Below, in pieces: positions 1 to 6,734 of a DNA stretch of 8,004 bases. How positions within the stretch are numbered: the first letter of the stretch is position 1; every line of letters begins with the position of its first letter. The notes beneath the pieces are model-generated. The model saw only the letters and a list, made by a program, of their open reading frames with translations. It was not told the DNA's origin and ran no database searches. The position numbers and the translations under genes are program-made. This DNA comes from Pseudomonadota bacterium (GTDB taxonomy: Bacteria; Pseudomonadota; Gammaproteobacteria; Burkholderiales; Burkholderiaceae_D). The DNA lies in the NCBI GenBank assembly GCA_023435945.1, contig JAEZLB010000008.1, positions 1-8,004 on the forward strand. The letters run 5' to 3'.

Positions 1-614
1 TTCATATCGAGAACCAGGATACGTACAGCATCGTCAAGCGCGTGATCCCGGAAGGGAAAACCACTTGTTCGCTGTGCTCGCGCCTGCGTCGCGGCATCCT
101 GTATCGCGTAGCAAGTGAACTGGGCGCGACCAAGATCGCACTCGGCCACCATCGCGACGACATCATGGAAACCTTTTTCCTGAACATGTTCTTCGGTGCC
201 AAGCTCAAGGGCATGCCGCCCAAGCTACAGTCCGACGATGGCAAGCACATCGTGATTCGCCCGCTGGCCTATGTGAAGGAAGCGGATACTGAGCGCTATG
301 CGCAAGTCAAACAATTCCCCATCATTCCCTGCGACCTGTGCGGCAGCCAGGAAAACCTGCAACGCAAACAGATCAAGGCCATGCTGCGCGACTGGGAGAA
401 AAAGTATCCGGGTCGCGTCGAGAACACCTTTGCGGCGCTATCTACCGTGGCCCCCTCGCACCTGATGGATCGTGCGCTGTTCAACTTTACCGATTTGAAG
501 GCCACCGGCCAGGCTTCGCAGAATGGTGACATCGCCTTTGATGAAGAGCCCTGCTCTACCAATACGGTCTCCGGCATCATTCCGCTGCAGCGTCATTCCG
601 ATGAGGATGAATAA
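1..614 (+). CDS. ttcA: TtcA, tRNA 2-thiocytidine(32) synthetase, 3' part only
   Basis: This is the C-terminal two thirds (about 203 residues, reading frame from base 3) of TtcA, the cytosolic iron-sulfur enzyme that thiolates cytidine 32 of certain tRNAs using ATP. The gene starts before the window, so the N-terminal PP-loop ATPase motif is not visible. Visible hallmarks are the CxxC in [11 protein letters not shown] (cysteine codons at 66 and 75), the segment [17 protein letters not shown], and the second cysteine motif PCDLCGSQ (codons at 330 and 339). In Escherichia coli TtcA, cysteines of these two motifs bind the 4Fe-4S cluster. An internal GTG at 42 is an ordinary Val codon and not the start. 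The last residues are acidic (DEDE) and the stop is TAA. No clear terminator follows before the glmU promoter. Confidence 0.95.
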   Translation, partial: HIENQDTYSIVKRVIPEGKTTCSLCSRLRRGILYRVASELGATKIALGHHRDDIMETFFLNMFFGAKLKGMPPKLQSDDGKHIVIRPLAYVKEADTERYAQVKQFPIIPCDLCGSQENLQRKQIKAMLRDWEKKYPGRVENTFAALSTVAPSHLMDRALFNFTDLKATGQASQNGDIAFDEEPCSTNTVSGIIPLQRHSDEDE

Positions 615-685
615 CAATACAAGATGCCCGCTGCACCCGAATGATTACGGCTTGCAGGCCCCGGCATTTCATTGATCTTCGGCAT

Positions 686-712
686 TTGAGCGCCCTGTTC
701 GCATGCTAGAAT
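686..712 (+). promoter_or_regulatory. Probable glmU promoter with extended -10
   Basis: A TTGAGC -35-like hexamer lies at 686-691 and a TAGAAT -10 hexamer at 707-712. The -10 is preceded by TGC, giving an extended -10 (TGnTAGAAT). The spacer is only 15 bp, which the extended -10 could offset. Transcription would start near 719, giving a leader of only about 20 nt before the glmU ATG at 741. This is a sequence-based prediction; no other good candidate is seen in the ttcA-glmU gap. Confidence 0.45.
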
Positions 713-740
713 TTTTTCAACTTTTTCCGTTGACCACTTT

Positions 741-2102
741 ATGAACGTTGTCATCCTCGCTGCCGGCATGGGCAAACGCATGCAATCGGCCTTGCCCAAA
801 GTCCTGCATCCTCTGGCTGGCAAGCCGCTGCTTTCCCACGTTGTGGATACCGCCCGCGAACTCTCCCCTTCCCGACTGTGCGTGATTTATGGGCATGGCG
901 GCGACCAGGTGCCGCAACGCCTGCAGGCCGATGACATGCAGTTCGTGAAGCAGGAACCGCAGCTGGGTACCGGCCATGCCGTGATGCAGGCCGTGCCGTA
1001 TCTGGATGACCATGTACCAACCCTGATCCTGTATGGCGATGTGCCGCTGACCACCAGCGATACCCTGAAAAAACTGGTGCAAAGCGCAGAACAGGACAAG
1101 CTCGCCATCCTCACCGTCACGCTGGACGATCCGACCGGCTACGGCCGCATCGTGCGCGAAAACGGCCGGATCGTGCGCATCGTCGAACAGAAGGACGCCA
1201 ATGAAGTGGAGCGCGGCATCCAGGAAGTGAATACCGGCATCATAGTTGCGCCGACTCGCCAGCTCAAGCAATGGCTGGCGACGCTGTCGAACGATAATGC
1301 GCAGAAGGAGTATTACCTGACCGATATCGTCGCGCGCGCCGTGGCGGAAAACGTCGCAGTCGCTTCGGCCCAGCCATCGGCCGTGTGGGAAACGCTGGGC
1401 GTCAATAGCAAGGTTCAGCTCGCCGAACTGGAACGTACCCATCAACGCAATATCGCCTATCGTCTGCTGGAGCAAGGCGTGACGCTGGCCGATCCGGAAC
1501 GTATCGATGTGCGCGGCAATCTCGTCTGCGGACGCGATGTCACGATTGATGTGGGCTGCGTATTCGAAGGCAATGTGGAAATCGGCGAAGGGGCATCGAT
1601 CGGCCCCTATAGCGTCATTCGCAATGCACGCATTGCGGCTGGTGTACAGGTCCGTCCCTTCTGCGTGATCGATGAAGCATCGGTGGGCGCGCAATCGCAG
1701 ATCGGCCCCTTCTCGCGCCTGCGCCCCGGCGCGGAACTGGCGGACGATGTCCATATCGGTAATTTCGTCGAAGTGAAGAATGCGCAGATCGGCCAGAGCA
1801 GCAAGGCCAACCACCTTGCCTATATTGGCGACGCAAGCGTGGGCGCCCGCGTCAACGTCGGTGCCGGCTCGATCACCTGCAATTACGATGGCGCCAACAA
1901 ATGGCGCACGATCATCGAAGATGATGCTTTTATCGGCACCGATTGCCAGTTGATAGCACCCGTTACCGTGGGCAAAGGCGCCACCCTGGGTGCCGGCACC
2001 ACCCTCTCCAAGGATGCCCCGGCCGGCAAGCTCACCTTATCGCGCGTAAAACAAACCACGCTCGATGGCTGGCAACGCCCGGTGAAGAAAAAGGCTGAAT
2101 GA
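741..2102 (+). CDS. glmU: GlmU, bifunctional GlcNAc-1-P uridyltransferase / GlcN-1-P acetyltransferase
   Basis: GlmU acetylates glucosamine-1-phosphate and then couples it to UTP, giving UDP-GlcNAc for peptidoglycan and LPS in the cytosol. The protein has 453 residues, close to the 456 of E. coli. The N-terminal pyrophosphorylase domain has the signature [18 protein letters not shown] (residues 6-23, Lys20 in the nucleotide-binding loop), GTGHA at 77-81, YGDVPL with metal-binding Asp100, GYGRIV at 133-138 and NTGI at 164-167. From about residue 255 a left-handed beta-helix of hexapeptide repeats follows. It includes [10 protein letters not shown] with the likely catalytic His358 (E. coli His363) and [12 protein letters not shown] at 376-387. 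The C-terminal GWQRPVKKK is typical. ATG 741 is the only start that keeps the [12 protein letters not shown] terminus. No Shine-Dalgarno sequence is visible before it, which is unusual beside the predicted short leader. A terminator follows eight bases after the stop, so it is probably monocistronic. Confidence 0.97.
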   Translation: MNVVILAAGMGKRMQSALPKVLHPLAGKPLLSHVVDTARELSPSRLCVIYGHGGDQVPQRLQADDMQFVKQEPQLGTGHAVMQAVPYLDDHVPTLILYGDVPLTTSDTLKKLVQSAEQDKLAILTVTLDDPTGYGRIVRENGRIVRIVEQKDANEVERGIQEVNTGIIVAPTRQLKQWLATLSNDNAQKEYYLTDIVARAVAENVAVASAQPSAVWETLGVNSKVQLAELERTHQRNIAYRLLEQGVTLADPERIDVRGNLVCGRDVTIDVGCVFEGNVEIGEGASIGPYSVIRNARIAAGVQVRPFCVIDEASVGAQSQIGPFSRLRPGAELADDVHIGNFVEVKNAQIGQSSKANHLAYIGDASVGARVNVGAGSITCNYDGANKWRTIIEDDAFIGTDCQLIAPVTVGKGATLGAGTTLSKDAPAGKLTLSRVKQTTLDGWQRPVKKKAE

Positions 2103-2110
2103 CGCTGACA

Positions 2111-2138
2111 AGCCGCCGCTGATCCGGCGGCTTTTTTT
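2111..2138 (+). terminator. Intrinsic terminator of glmU
   Basis: A perfect 8-bp stem AGCCGCCG (2111-2118) pairs with CGGCGGCT (2125-2132) around a six-base loop and runs straight into seven T residues (2132-2138). It begins eight bases after the glmU stop. On the minus strand no T-run follows the hairpin, so it should not end the convergent regulator transcript. Confidence 0.93.
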
Positions 2139-2268
2139 GTTGCTGTTGTTCCCGAACCGAAGCTTGAGACGAACAACTCTCTATTTATTTACCTCTGTCT
2201 ATCTCTGTGCTGAATAAGGATTCGGCATGGCGAGCCAAACACTCAGCTGCGCGCTCCTCTATCCACAA

Positions 2269-2760
2269 TTACCGTACCGGCACAAAAGGCTGGAACTTGC
2301 TGCGCCGGGTAGAGAAAAACGTCCTGACATTGCGCACATTCGCATGTGCCGTAAAAACGCGGTGTGCGAACGCGTGGTAGTCGTCAAGGTCGCGCAACTG
2401 CACCAGCAGAATAAAATCCGGCCCCGGCGATACCCGGTAACACTGCGTTACGGCCACTTCGTTGGCGACCAGCGCTTCAAATGCATCCTGCTTTTCCACC
2501 GTCTGCACATCCAGCGTGATTTCGACGATGGCCGTCACCCCGACACCCAGCTTTCCCGGATCGACCAGCGCAATCTCGCGCTCGATCAAACCCGCCTCCC
2601 ACAAGCGCCTGACCCGCCGCAAACAGGTCGGGGCTGAAACATGTACCTTGGCAGCAAGTTCATTATTGGCAAGTGAGGCGTCACGCTGCAGGAATTCCAA
2701 TAGTCGTTTGTCCAGGTCATCCAATTCCGATAGAGATTTATCCATTTTTTGCCCCATCAT
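2269..2760 (-). CDS. Lrp/AsnC-family transcriptional regulator, divergent from glmS
   Basis: The 163-residue protein has the usual Lrp/AsnC length and layout. The N-terminal winged helix-turn-helix spans about residues 13-60 (LDDLDKRLLEFLQRD, NNELAAKVHVSAPTCLRRV, LWEAGLIE). A C-terminal RAM effector-binding/oligomerisation domain spans about 73-150, with GPDFILLVQLRDLDDYHAF as its typical core. These proteins bind DNA as dimers to octamers and often sense amino acids; the ligand here cannot be read from the sequence. It is convergent with glmU and divergent from glmS, whose start is 127 bases away, so control of itself and glmS is the natural inference. Two starts are close: ATG 2760 (used here, tandem with ATG 2757) and ATG 2745 (Met6), which has a GGGG run a few bases upstream but no classic ribosome site. 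No convincing terminator is seen after the stop. Confidence 0.93.
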   Translation of the reverse strand: MMGQKMDKSLSELDDLDKRLLEFLQRDASLANNELAAKVHVSAPTCLRRVRRLWEAGLIEREIALVDPGKLGVGVTAIVEITLDVQTVEKQDAFEALVANEVAVTQCYRVSPGPDFILLVQLRDLDDYHAFAHRVFTAHANVRNVRTFFSTRRSKFQPFVPVR

Positions 2761-2761
2761 G

Positions 2762-2835
2762 TGAAATAATATTTCATGACAGTATATATCTGAAATAAAA
2801 ATTCATATTTAGATTAAAACAGAAAGCATATTTCA
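2762..2835. promoter_or_regulatory. Three phased Lrp-type operator candidates between lrp and glmS
   Basis: Site 1 (2762-2776) is TGAAATAATATTTCA, a perfect 15-bp palindrome of 7-bp arms around one central base. Site 2 (2791-2805, TGAAATAAAAATTCA) matches it at 13 of 15 positions. Site 3 (2821-2835, AGAAAGCATATTTCA) matches at 12 of 15. The starts are 29 and 30 bp apart, close to three helical turns, so all three face the same side of the DNA. A 15-bp palindrome and helically phased arrays are typical of Lrp-family binding regions. Site 1 touches the regulator's start codon. Assignment to the adjacent regulator is inference from position. Confidence 0.6.
2781..2786 (-). promoter_or_regulatory. 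Possible -10 of the lrp-type gene
   Basis: On the minus strand 2786-2781 reads TATACT (five of six to consensus), between operator candidates 1 and 2, which would fit autorepression. The matching -35 is poor. An alternative is TTGAAA (2836-2831) with TCTAAA (2813-2808) at 17-bp spacing, which overlaps site 3. The sequence does not decide between them. No convincing sigma-70 promoter could be fixed for glmS on the plus strand in this AT-rich gap. Confidence 0.25.
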
Positions 2836-2887
2836 ATATTTGTCCTCTAAGATGCTTTCATCGTAAATGTTCAGGGAAGGAAATCCT

Positions 2888-4705
2888 ATGTGCGGCATCG
2901 TTGGCGCAGTCTCCAAGCGCAATATCACCTCAGTCCTGGTAGAAGGATTAAAGCGCCTGGAATACCGCGGTTATGATTCCTGTGGCGTGGCCTTGCATGT
3001 GAAAGGCCAGTTGCAGCGCACCCGCAGCACCTCCCGCGTGCAGGATCTGGAAGCGCAAATCAAGGAAGCCGACCTTTCCGGTTATACCGGTATCGCCCAT
3101 ACCCGCTGGGCCACTCATGGCGCCCCGGCTTCCCATAATGCCCATCCTCATTTTTCCCGCGAACGCATCGCGCTGGTCCATAACGGCATTATCGAAAATC
3201 ACGATGAGCTGCGCGCAGAATTGCAGGCACTGGGATATGTATTCGAGAGCCAGACCGATACCGAAGTGATCGCTCACCTGATCGACCACCTTTATACCGG
3301 CGACTTGTTCGACGCGGTGCAAGCGTCCCTCAAACGCTTAAGCGGCGCGTATGCGATCGCCGTGTTCTGCCGCGATGAACCGCACCGCGTGGTCGGTGCC
3401 CGCCAAGGCTCTCCGCTGGTGCTGGGCGTGGGCGAAGGAGAAAATTTCCTGGCCTCCGATGCAATGGCACTGGCCGGCGTGACCGACCAGATCATTTACC
3501 TGGAAGATGGCGATGTGATTGATCTGCAAGTGCAGCGCTACTGGATCACCGACCAGAATGGCAAAGCGGTAGAGCGTGAAGTCAAGACTGTGCAAGCGCA
3601 CACTGCGGCCGCCGAACTCGGCCCCTATCGCCACTACATGCAGAAGGAAATTTTCGAACAACCACGCGCCGTGGCCGACACGCTGGGCACCGTGGCCAAC
3701 ATCATGCCGGAAATTTTCGGCGACGATGCGCACCGCATCTTCAAGAAAACCGACTCTCTGCTGATTCTCGCTTGCGGCACCAGTTATTACGCCGGCCTGA
3801 CCGCCAAGTACTGGATCGAGTCGATCGCCAGGATTCCGGTAAATGTCGAGATCGCGAGCGAATATCGCTATCGTGACAGCGTGCCCAACCCCAATACATT
3901 GGTCGTGACCATTTCACAAAGCGGCGAAACCGCCGACACGCTGGCTGCGCTAAAACATGCACGCAGCCAGGGCATGGATTGCACACTGACCATCTGCAAC
4001 GTCGCCACCAGCGCCATGGTACGTGAGTGCGTACTCAAGTACATCACCCACGCCGGCGTGGAAGTCGGCGTCGCCTCAACCAAGGCATTCACGACCCAGC
4101 TTACCGCGCTGTTCCTGCTGGCCCTCGTACTGTCCCAGTCCAAGGGCCGCCTGAGCGAAGAACAGGAAGCCGAACACCTGAAAGCACTGCGCCACCTGCC
4201 GCAAGCGCTGAATTCAGTCCTGGCGCTGGAACCGCACATCATCGCCTGGGCTGAAGAATTCGCGCGCAAGGAGAACGCGCTGTTCCTGGGCCGCGGCATG
4301 CATTACCCGATCGCTCTCGAAGGCGCGCTGAAACTCAAAGAAATTTCCTACATCCATGCCGAAGCCTATCCGGCCGGTGAACTCAAACACGGTCCACTGG
4401 CGCTGGTGACCGAGGAAATGCCCGTCGTTACGGTAGCCCCCAAAGATTCACTGATCGAAAAACTGAAATCCAACATGCAGGAAGTGCGCGCCCGCGGCGG
4501 CCAGCTCTACGTGTTCGCCGATGCCGACTCACAAATCGGCTCCAGCGAAGGCGTGCATGTCATCCGCCTGCCCGAACACTACGGCCTGCTGTCACCCATC
4601 CTGCATGTCGTACCGCTGCAATTATTGGCCTATCACACCGCCGTCGCACGTGGCACCGACGTTGATAAGCCCCGCAACCTTGCGAAATCGGTAACGGTAG
4701 AATAG
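2888..4705 (+). CDS. glmS: GlmS, glutamine--fructose-6-phosphate aminotransferase (isomerizing)
   Basis: GlmS makes glucosamine-6-phosphate from fructose-6-phosphate and glutamine, the committed step to UDP-GlcNAc. The ATG at 2888 is chosen because the enzyme must begin MCGIVG: Cys2 becomes the N-terminal nucleophile of the glutaminase domain. A strong ribosome site (GGAAGG, 2875-2880) lies seven bases upstream. An in-frame ATG at 2867 would bury the cysteine. The resulting length is 605 residues (E. coli 609). The glutaminase domain (about 1-240) shows [24 protein letters not shown] and [10 protein letters not shown]. The two SIS sugar-isomerase domains show CGTSYYAG (296-303), [10 protein letters not shown] (343-352) and [15 protein letters not shown] (491-505). 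The tail [13 protein letters not shown] is intact; this coding end is the TnsD recognition region used by Tn7. Translation needs no glmS ribozyme here; none is seen upstream. Confidence 0.98.
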   Translation: MCGIVGAVSKRNITSVLVEGLKRLEYRGYDSCGVALHVKGQLQRTRSTSRVQDLEAQIKEADLSGYTGIAHTRWATHGAPASHNAHPHFSRERIALVHNGIIENHDELRAELQALGYVFESQTDTEVIAHLIDHLYTGDLFDAVQASLKRLSGAYAIAVFCRDEPHRVVGARQGSPLVLGVGEGENFLASDAMALAGVTDQIIYLEDGDVIDLQVQRYWITDQNGKAVEREVKTVQAHTAAAELGPYRHYMQKEIFEQPRAVADTLGTVANIMPEIFGDDAHRIFKKTDSLLILACGTSYYAGLTAKYWIESIARIPVNVEIASEYRYRDSVPNPNTLVVTISQSGETADTLAALKHARSQGMDCTLTICNVATSAMVRECVLKYITHAGVEVGVASTKAFTTQLTALFLLALVLSQSKGRLSEEQEAEHLKALRHLPQALNSVLALEPHIIAWAEEFARKENALFLGRGMHYPIALEGALKLKEISYIHAEAYPAGELKHGPLALVTEEMPVVTVAPKDSLIEKLKSNMQEVRARGGQLYVFADADSQIGSSEGVHVIRLPEHYGLLSPILHVVPLQLLAYHTAVARGTDVDKPRNLAKSVTVE

Positions 4706-4719
4706 GCGACGACACTCCA
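4665..4719 (+). other. attTn7-type target region (glmS 3' end)
   Basis: The last glmS codons ([12 protein letters not shown]) are the strongly conserved stretch bound by Tn7 TnsD. The 14 bases after the stop (4706-4719) come before the first base of the putative Tn7-like end. The last five, CTCCA (4715-4719), would be the target duplication, but no second CTCCA copy flanks the distal end. Tn7 itself inserts about 25 bp past the stop, so this junction is roughly ten bases closer. Confidence 0.5.
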
Positions 4720-4768
4720 TGTTGACTAGAGCAAATAAAGTCTGTCGGATCCGAATAAAGTTCGTCGC
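4720..4768 (+). repeat. glmS-proximal (R-type) Tn7-like end
   Basis: The end starts TGTTGAC at 4720 and carries two direct motif copies, AATAAAGTCTGTCGG (4734-4748) and AATAAAGTTCGTCGC (4754-4768), 20 bp apart. In Tn7 the glmS-proximal right end likewise has closely packed TnsB sites (four). The core AATAAAGTC is also found in the Tn7 right-end sites. Confidence 0.6.
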
Positions 4769-4770
4769 CC

Positions 4771-4986
4771 CTATTGATGACTAAATATGGTTGATTTTTT
4801 ACCATAGTGACTATCTGCGTCACCGGTCTCGAGGAGGGAGCACGATAGAGGCAGGCAATAAGCGTACTTACCTATCTGAAGAAATAAATTATTTCTGTTA
4901 TTACAACGTTATAAAGAAAGGCCATCAAATTGATGGCCTTTTTGTTTTTAATGGCTTAGATATCTTGCTTCTCTGATTGAGTATCA
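4771..4986 (+). repeat. Intergenic repeat, copy A
   Basis: This copy aligns in the same orientation with 6316-6523 (copy B). Similarity is weak at the left, about 18-20 of 30 in the middle, and highest around the terminator hairpin and the following 32 bases (26 of 32 identical, from AATGGCTTA). The two copies keep nearly equal spacing with only short gaps. Neither copy has a conserved open reading frame, so a structural, regulatory or RNA role is more likely than a protein. It lies just inside the glmS-proximal element end. Confidence 0.6.
4917..4949 (+). terminator. Bidirectional-type intrinsic terminator in repeat copy A
   Basis: AAAGGCCATCAA (4917-4928) pairs with TTGATGGCCTTT (4930-4941), a 12-bp inverted repeat with one central base (effective loop of about five). 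It is followed by T-rich sequence to 4949 and preceded by an A-rich stretch, so it could work on both strands. It is the first strong terminator after glmS (about 210 bases past the stop) and could end glmS read-through. Confidence 0.85.
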
Positions 4987-5370
4987 GTGCGCTGAATGGC
5001 AAATGCCATAGGATACGCGTAGGCCACGGTCGAGCGTCAATATCTACTTTCCGCTTTTCTTAGTCCTATTAGATGGCTTTTAGTCAAGAAGCCGGAAATT
5101 TCTACTTTAGACGGTACTAATTCCCGGGGCGGGTCAGTGGCACTCTACAACTTAAATGGCTGGGGTACTGGTGCGGACGATTCTGCTTGCGGTTGTAATG
5201 TGGGTATCCCTGGAGTTTTCCGCTGCCCTCGCCTAGAGTGCAGGGCGAGTCTGAGGCGTTTGGACGGCTCCCGGCTGTATCGATTAAGGCAGCAGCGAAA
5301 CGGGAAAGGCGTGGATTGTGGGCCGATGCGCAGCCTATGCCGCCTTGGGAATGGCGGCGTCAAGTGAACG
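4987..5370. other. Gene-poor stretch downstream of the exonuclease gene
   Basis: No convincing gene is seen. Visible items are a short inverted repeat ATGGCA/TGCCAT (4996-5009), and a 26-codon hydrophobic reading frame at 5156-5236 that looks like a signal peptide but has no ribosome site and stops at TAG. There is also a GC hairpin GCCGCC/GGCGGC (5339-5358) just past the exonuclease stop. That hairpin has no T-run on the minus strand, so it is at best a weak terminator. Longer open frames here lack family resemblance. Confidence 0.5.
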
Positions 5371-5994
5371 TTAATCGACGCGTCTTAACCTGTTCGCTGC
5401 CGCCACATAAACATGCAGAGCTAATCTGCAATCCTCTAAGGCTCGGTGACACTGCTGTCCCAAGTTTCCATCTTCTGCCAATGCAGCCAGCTTATAACTC
5501 TTCCGCTTTGGAAAAGCTCGTCGTGCCATATCCAAAGCACAGGAAACAGGATTGTTTAGTTCTATCCCCTTGGCCTTTAAGGCAACAGACAAGAAGCCCA
5601 TATCGAAAGGGGCGTTAAAAGAAATTAATCGAAGGTCTCCAACAAAGGCAACGAACTGCTCCAACACCTCGTCCAGTGGCTTGCCTTCGTTCTTTATCAT
5701 TTCATCAGTAATGCCGGTAATCTCTGTAATCCTCGCTGGCACTTTCCCCTTTATCTTCACTAGGGCTTGGAATGTCTCATGCACATTTGATTCTCTATTC
5801 ACGCGAATTGCGGCAACCTCCAAAATCTTGTTTCTCTCGGGGTTTAACCCCGTAGTTTCGAGGTCTAGGACCACAAATCTTTCGGGCAAGATCGATAAGT
5901 CAATGACTGTACTCCCCGATGCATCGGATTTGCTTTTAACTCGATACCACCAGATTACCGCCAGGATGCAAACTATAACGATCAGCAGTTCCAT
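5371..5994 (-). CDS. Membrane-anchored DEDDh (DnaQ-like) 3'-5' exonuclease
   Basis: The 207-residue protein starts with a single hydrophobic segment (about residues 3-17, LLIVIVCILAVIWWY) followed by basic residues, so the enzyme domain should sit in the cytosol tethered to the inner membrane. The exonuclease domain (about 39-200) has all DEDDh motifs. Exo I is VVLDLETTGL with Asp44 and Glu46. Exo II is SFNAPFDMGFL with Asp131. Exo III is HRALEDCRLA with His183 and Asp188, preceded by YKLAALAE as in the polymerase III epsilon/RNase T family. The catalytic set is complete, so it is probably active on single-stranded DNA or RNA ends; the substrate is unknown. ATG 5994 has a purine-rich AAGAGG four bases upstream. 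It lies inside the Tn7-like segment and points toward glmS; a small zinc-ribbon frame lies 33 bases upstream on the same strand. A housekeeping DnaQ would lack the anchor and sit elsewhere. Confidence 0.88.
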   Translation of the reverse strand: MELLIVIVCILAVIWWYRVKSKSDASGSTVIDLSILPERFVVLDLETTGLNPERNKILEVAAIRVNRESNVHETFQALVKIKGKVPARITEITGITDEMIKNEGKPLDEVLEQFVAFVGDLRLISFNAPFDMGFLSVALKAKGIELNNPVSCALDMARRAFPKRKSYKLAALAEDGNLGQQCHRALEDCRLALHVYVAAANRLRRVD

Positions 5995-6027
5995 ACTCCC
6001 TCTTGCCCAATTTTCAAGATAGAAACT

Positions 6028-6222
6028 TCAGGATATCGCGAAAAGAAAGAAGATAGAACCCCAGGCCTCAGTGCTGCGGGCTTTCCTTTCTATTGTTGCC
6101 AGTAGGTCTTCCTCAGCGCACTTCAGACAGTACCTATGCCCGGCGTGTGCGCTCCAGAAGTCAGCGCGACAGCGGATGCAGGCTCGAATCTTCACCCGCG
6201 GATCACGGCTCGGAGCCAGCAC
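6028..6222 (-). CDS. Possible small zinc-ribbon protein (64 aa)
   Basis: A GTG-started frame encodes 64 residues with two CxxC pairs, CIRC (15-18) and CLKC (32-35), separated by 13 residues that include GHRYC. This is a typical treble-clef/zinc-ribbon spacing, basic before and between the pairs. The C-terminal 11 residues (WGSIFFLFAIS) are hydrophobic. It ends 33 bases before the exonuclease start on the same strand, so the two may be co-transcribed. Function is unknown; nucleic-acid or protein binding would suit the fold. The start is uncertain: no clear ribosome site precedes GTG 6222, and a later in-frame GTG (codon 10) is possible. The CxxC pattern is the main argument that it is a real gene. 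Confidence 0.45.
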   Translation of the reverse strand: MLAPSRDPRVKIRACIRCRADFWSAHAGHRYCLKCAEEDLLATIERKARSTEAWGSIFFLFAIS

Positions 6223-6229
6223 GGGACAT

Positions 6230-6269
6230 GCCCGCCCGAACCCGAAGCATGGCCGGGGGCGGGCGTTTT
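6230..6269 (+). terminator. GC-rich hairpin followed by TTTT
   Basis: GCCCGCCC (6230-6237) pairs perfectly with GGGCGGGC (6257-6264) around a 19-base loop that can add CCG/CGG pairs, and GTTTT follows. On the plus strand it has the form of an intrinsic terminator, but no plus-strand gene is seen just upstream. It lies directly before the small minus-strand zinc-ribbon frame, so it could instead be a leader structure. Confidence 0.4.
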
Positions 6270-6315
6270 CTGGCTCCTTTGAGAATCGTATCTAGGTTGG
6301 CCGAGGAGCACGAAT

Positions 6316-6523
6316 TGGCGATCAATTAAAATGGTGCTTGCCACATTGGCTGCCTGGGTCACTGGCCTTGGGTAGCGTTTAGAAGGGAGACAGGTAATGA
6401 GTGCACTTACTCCCATTGCGGAGGAATGAATTACGCCTGTTGTTAGAGCGTAATGAAAAAGGCCATCAACTTGATGGCCTTTTTTCAATGGCTTACGTAT
6501 CTCACTCCTCTGAGTGAGGCATC
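6316..6523 (+). repeat. Intergenic repeat, copy B
   Basis: This is the second diverged copy of the repeat at 4771-4986, same orientation, about 1.5 kb away. Copy B has extra pairing not kept in copy A: ATTACGC (6430-6436) with GCGTAAT (6448-6454), and CTCACTC (6501-6507) with GAGTGAG (6512-6518). It ends about 210 bp inside the distal Tn7-like end. Confidence 0.6.
6456..6485 (+). terminator. Bidirectional-type intrinsic terminator in repeat copy B
   Basis: AAAAAGGCCATCAA (6456-6469) pairs perfectly with TTGATGGCCTTTTT (6471-6484) around one central base, with an A-run before and six T residues after the GC part. It should terminate transcription on both strands and is nearly identical to the hairpin in copy A. 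Confidence 0.85.
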
Positions 6524-6734
6524 TGTTTCTGCCCCCGGTTTCCCAACTACTTCATCTAAGCTTGTGGACTGCCCTGGGTGCACTAGGCACTTCTGGCCTA
6601 TGATTGAACAGACGTTGTTATTCATTCATTAATGATATATGTGTGCTGATACTGCAAAGATAATCAAATTCAGTACAACGACGTTGACGACGATTAGAGT
6701 CAAAAATTCTGGTCAGGATAATAATTAGTAGGTT
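6524..6734. other. AT-rich stretch without a gene
   Basis: No coding frame with family resemblance and no RNA gene is recognised. The stretch becomes AT-rich from about 6600 and holds a short tandem ATTC repeat (around 6621-6631) and a repeated CGACG (around 6678-6695). It separates repeat copy B from the distal Tn7-like sites. Confidence 0.5.

Noticed and set aside
717..1814. 365-codon open frame on the minus strand
   Set aside because: It is the antisense shadow of glmU, whose motifs are complete on the plus strand; its His/Asp/Ala-rich product resembles no family.
2227..2637. 136-codon plus-strand frame
   Set aside because: It is the antisense shadow of the Lrp-type gene, which has clear domain motifs.
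2867..2887. In-frame ATG upstream as glmS start
   Set aside because: It would add seven residues before the MCGIVG N terminus, whose Cys must become the terminal nucleophile; the strong ribosome site serves ATG 2888.
2761..2887. glmS ribozyme in the glmS leader
   Set aside because: The ribozyme is known from Gram-positive lineages and is longer and GC-richer; this gap is AT-rich and occupied by palindromic sites.
4880..4925. Integron attC site suggested by CAACGTTATAA-like sequence
   Set aside because: The core and inverse-core sites do not fit RYYYAAC/GTTRRRY in the proper arrangement, and no integrase is present.
4791..4976. 61-codon plus-strand frame over repeat copy A
   Set aside because: It translates straight through the terminator hairpin, and the matching frame in copy B is broken by stops, so coding is not conserved.
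5137..5367. 76-codon plus-strand and 72-codon minus-strand frames
   Set aside because: Both cover the same DNA, neither has a ribosome site or recognisable motifs; probably chance frames.
6192..6488. 98-codon minus-strand frame over repeat copy B
   Set aside because: Its start lies inside the terminator hairpin and it covers non-coding repeat and the GC hairpin; no family resemblance.
4987..6734. tRNA or other standard RNA gene in the gaps
   Set aside because: No cloverleaf-compatible sequence with T-loop consensus was recognised by eye on either strand.
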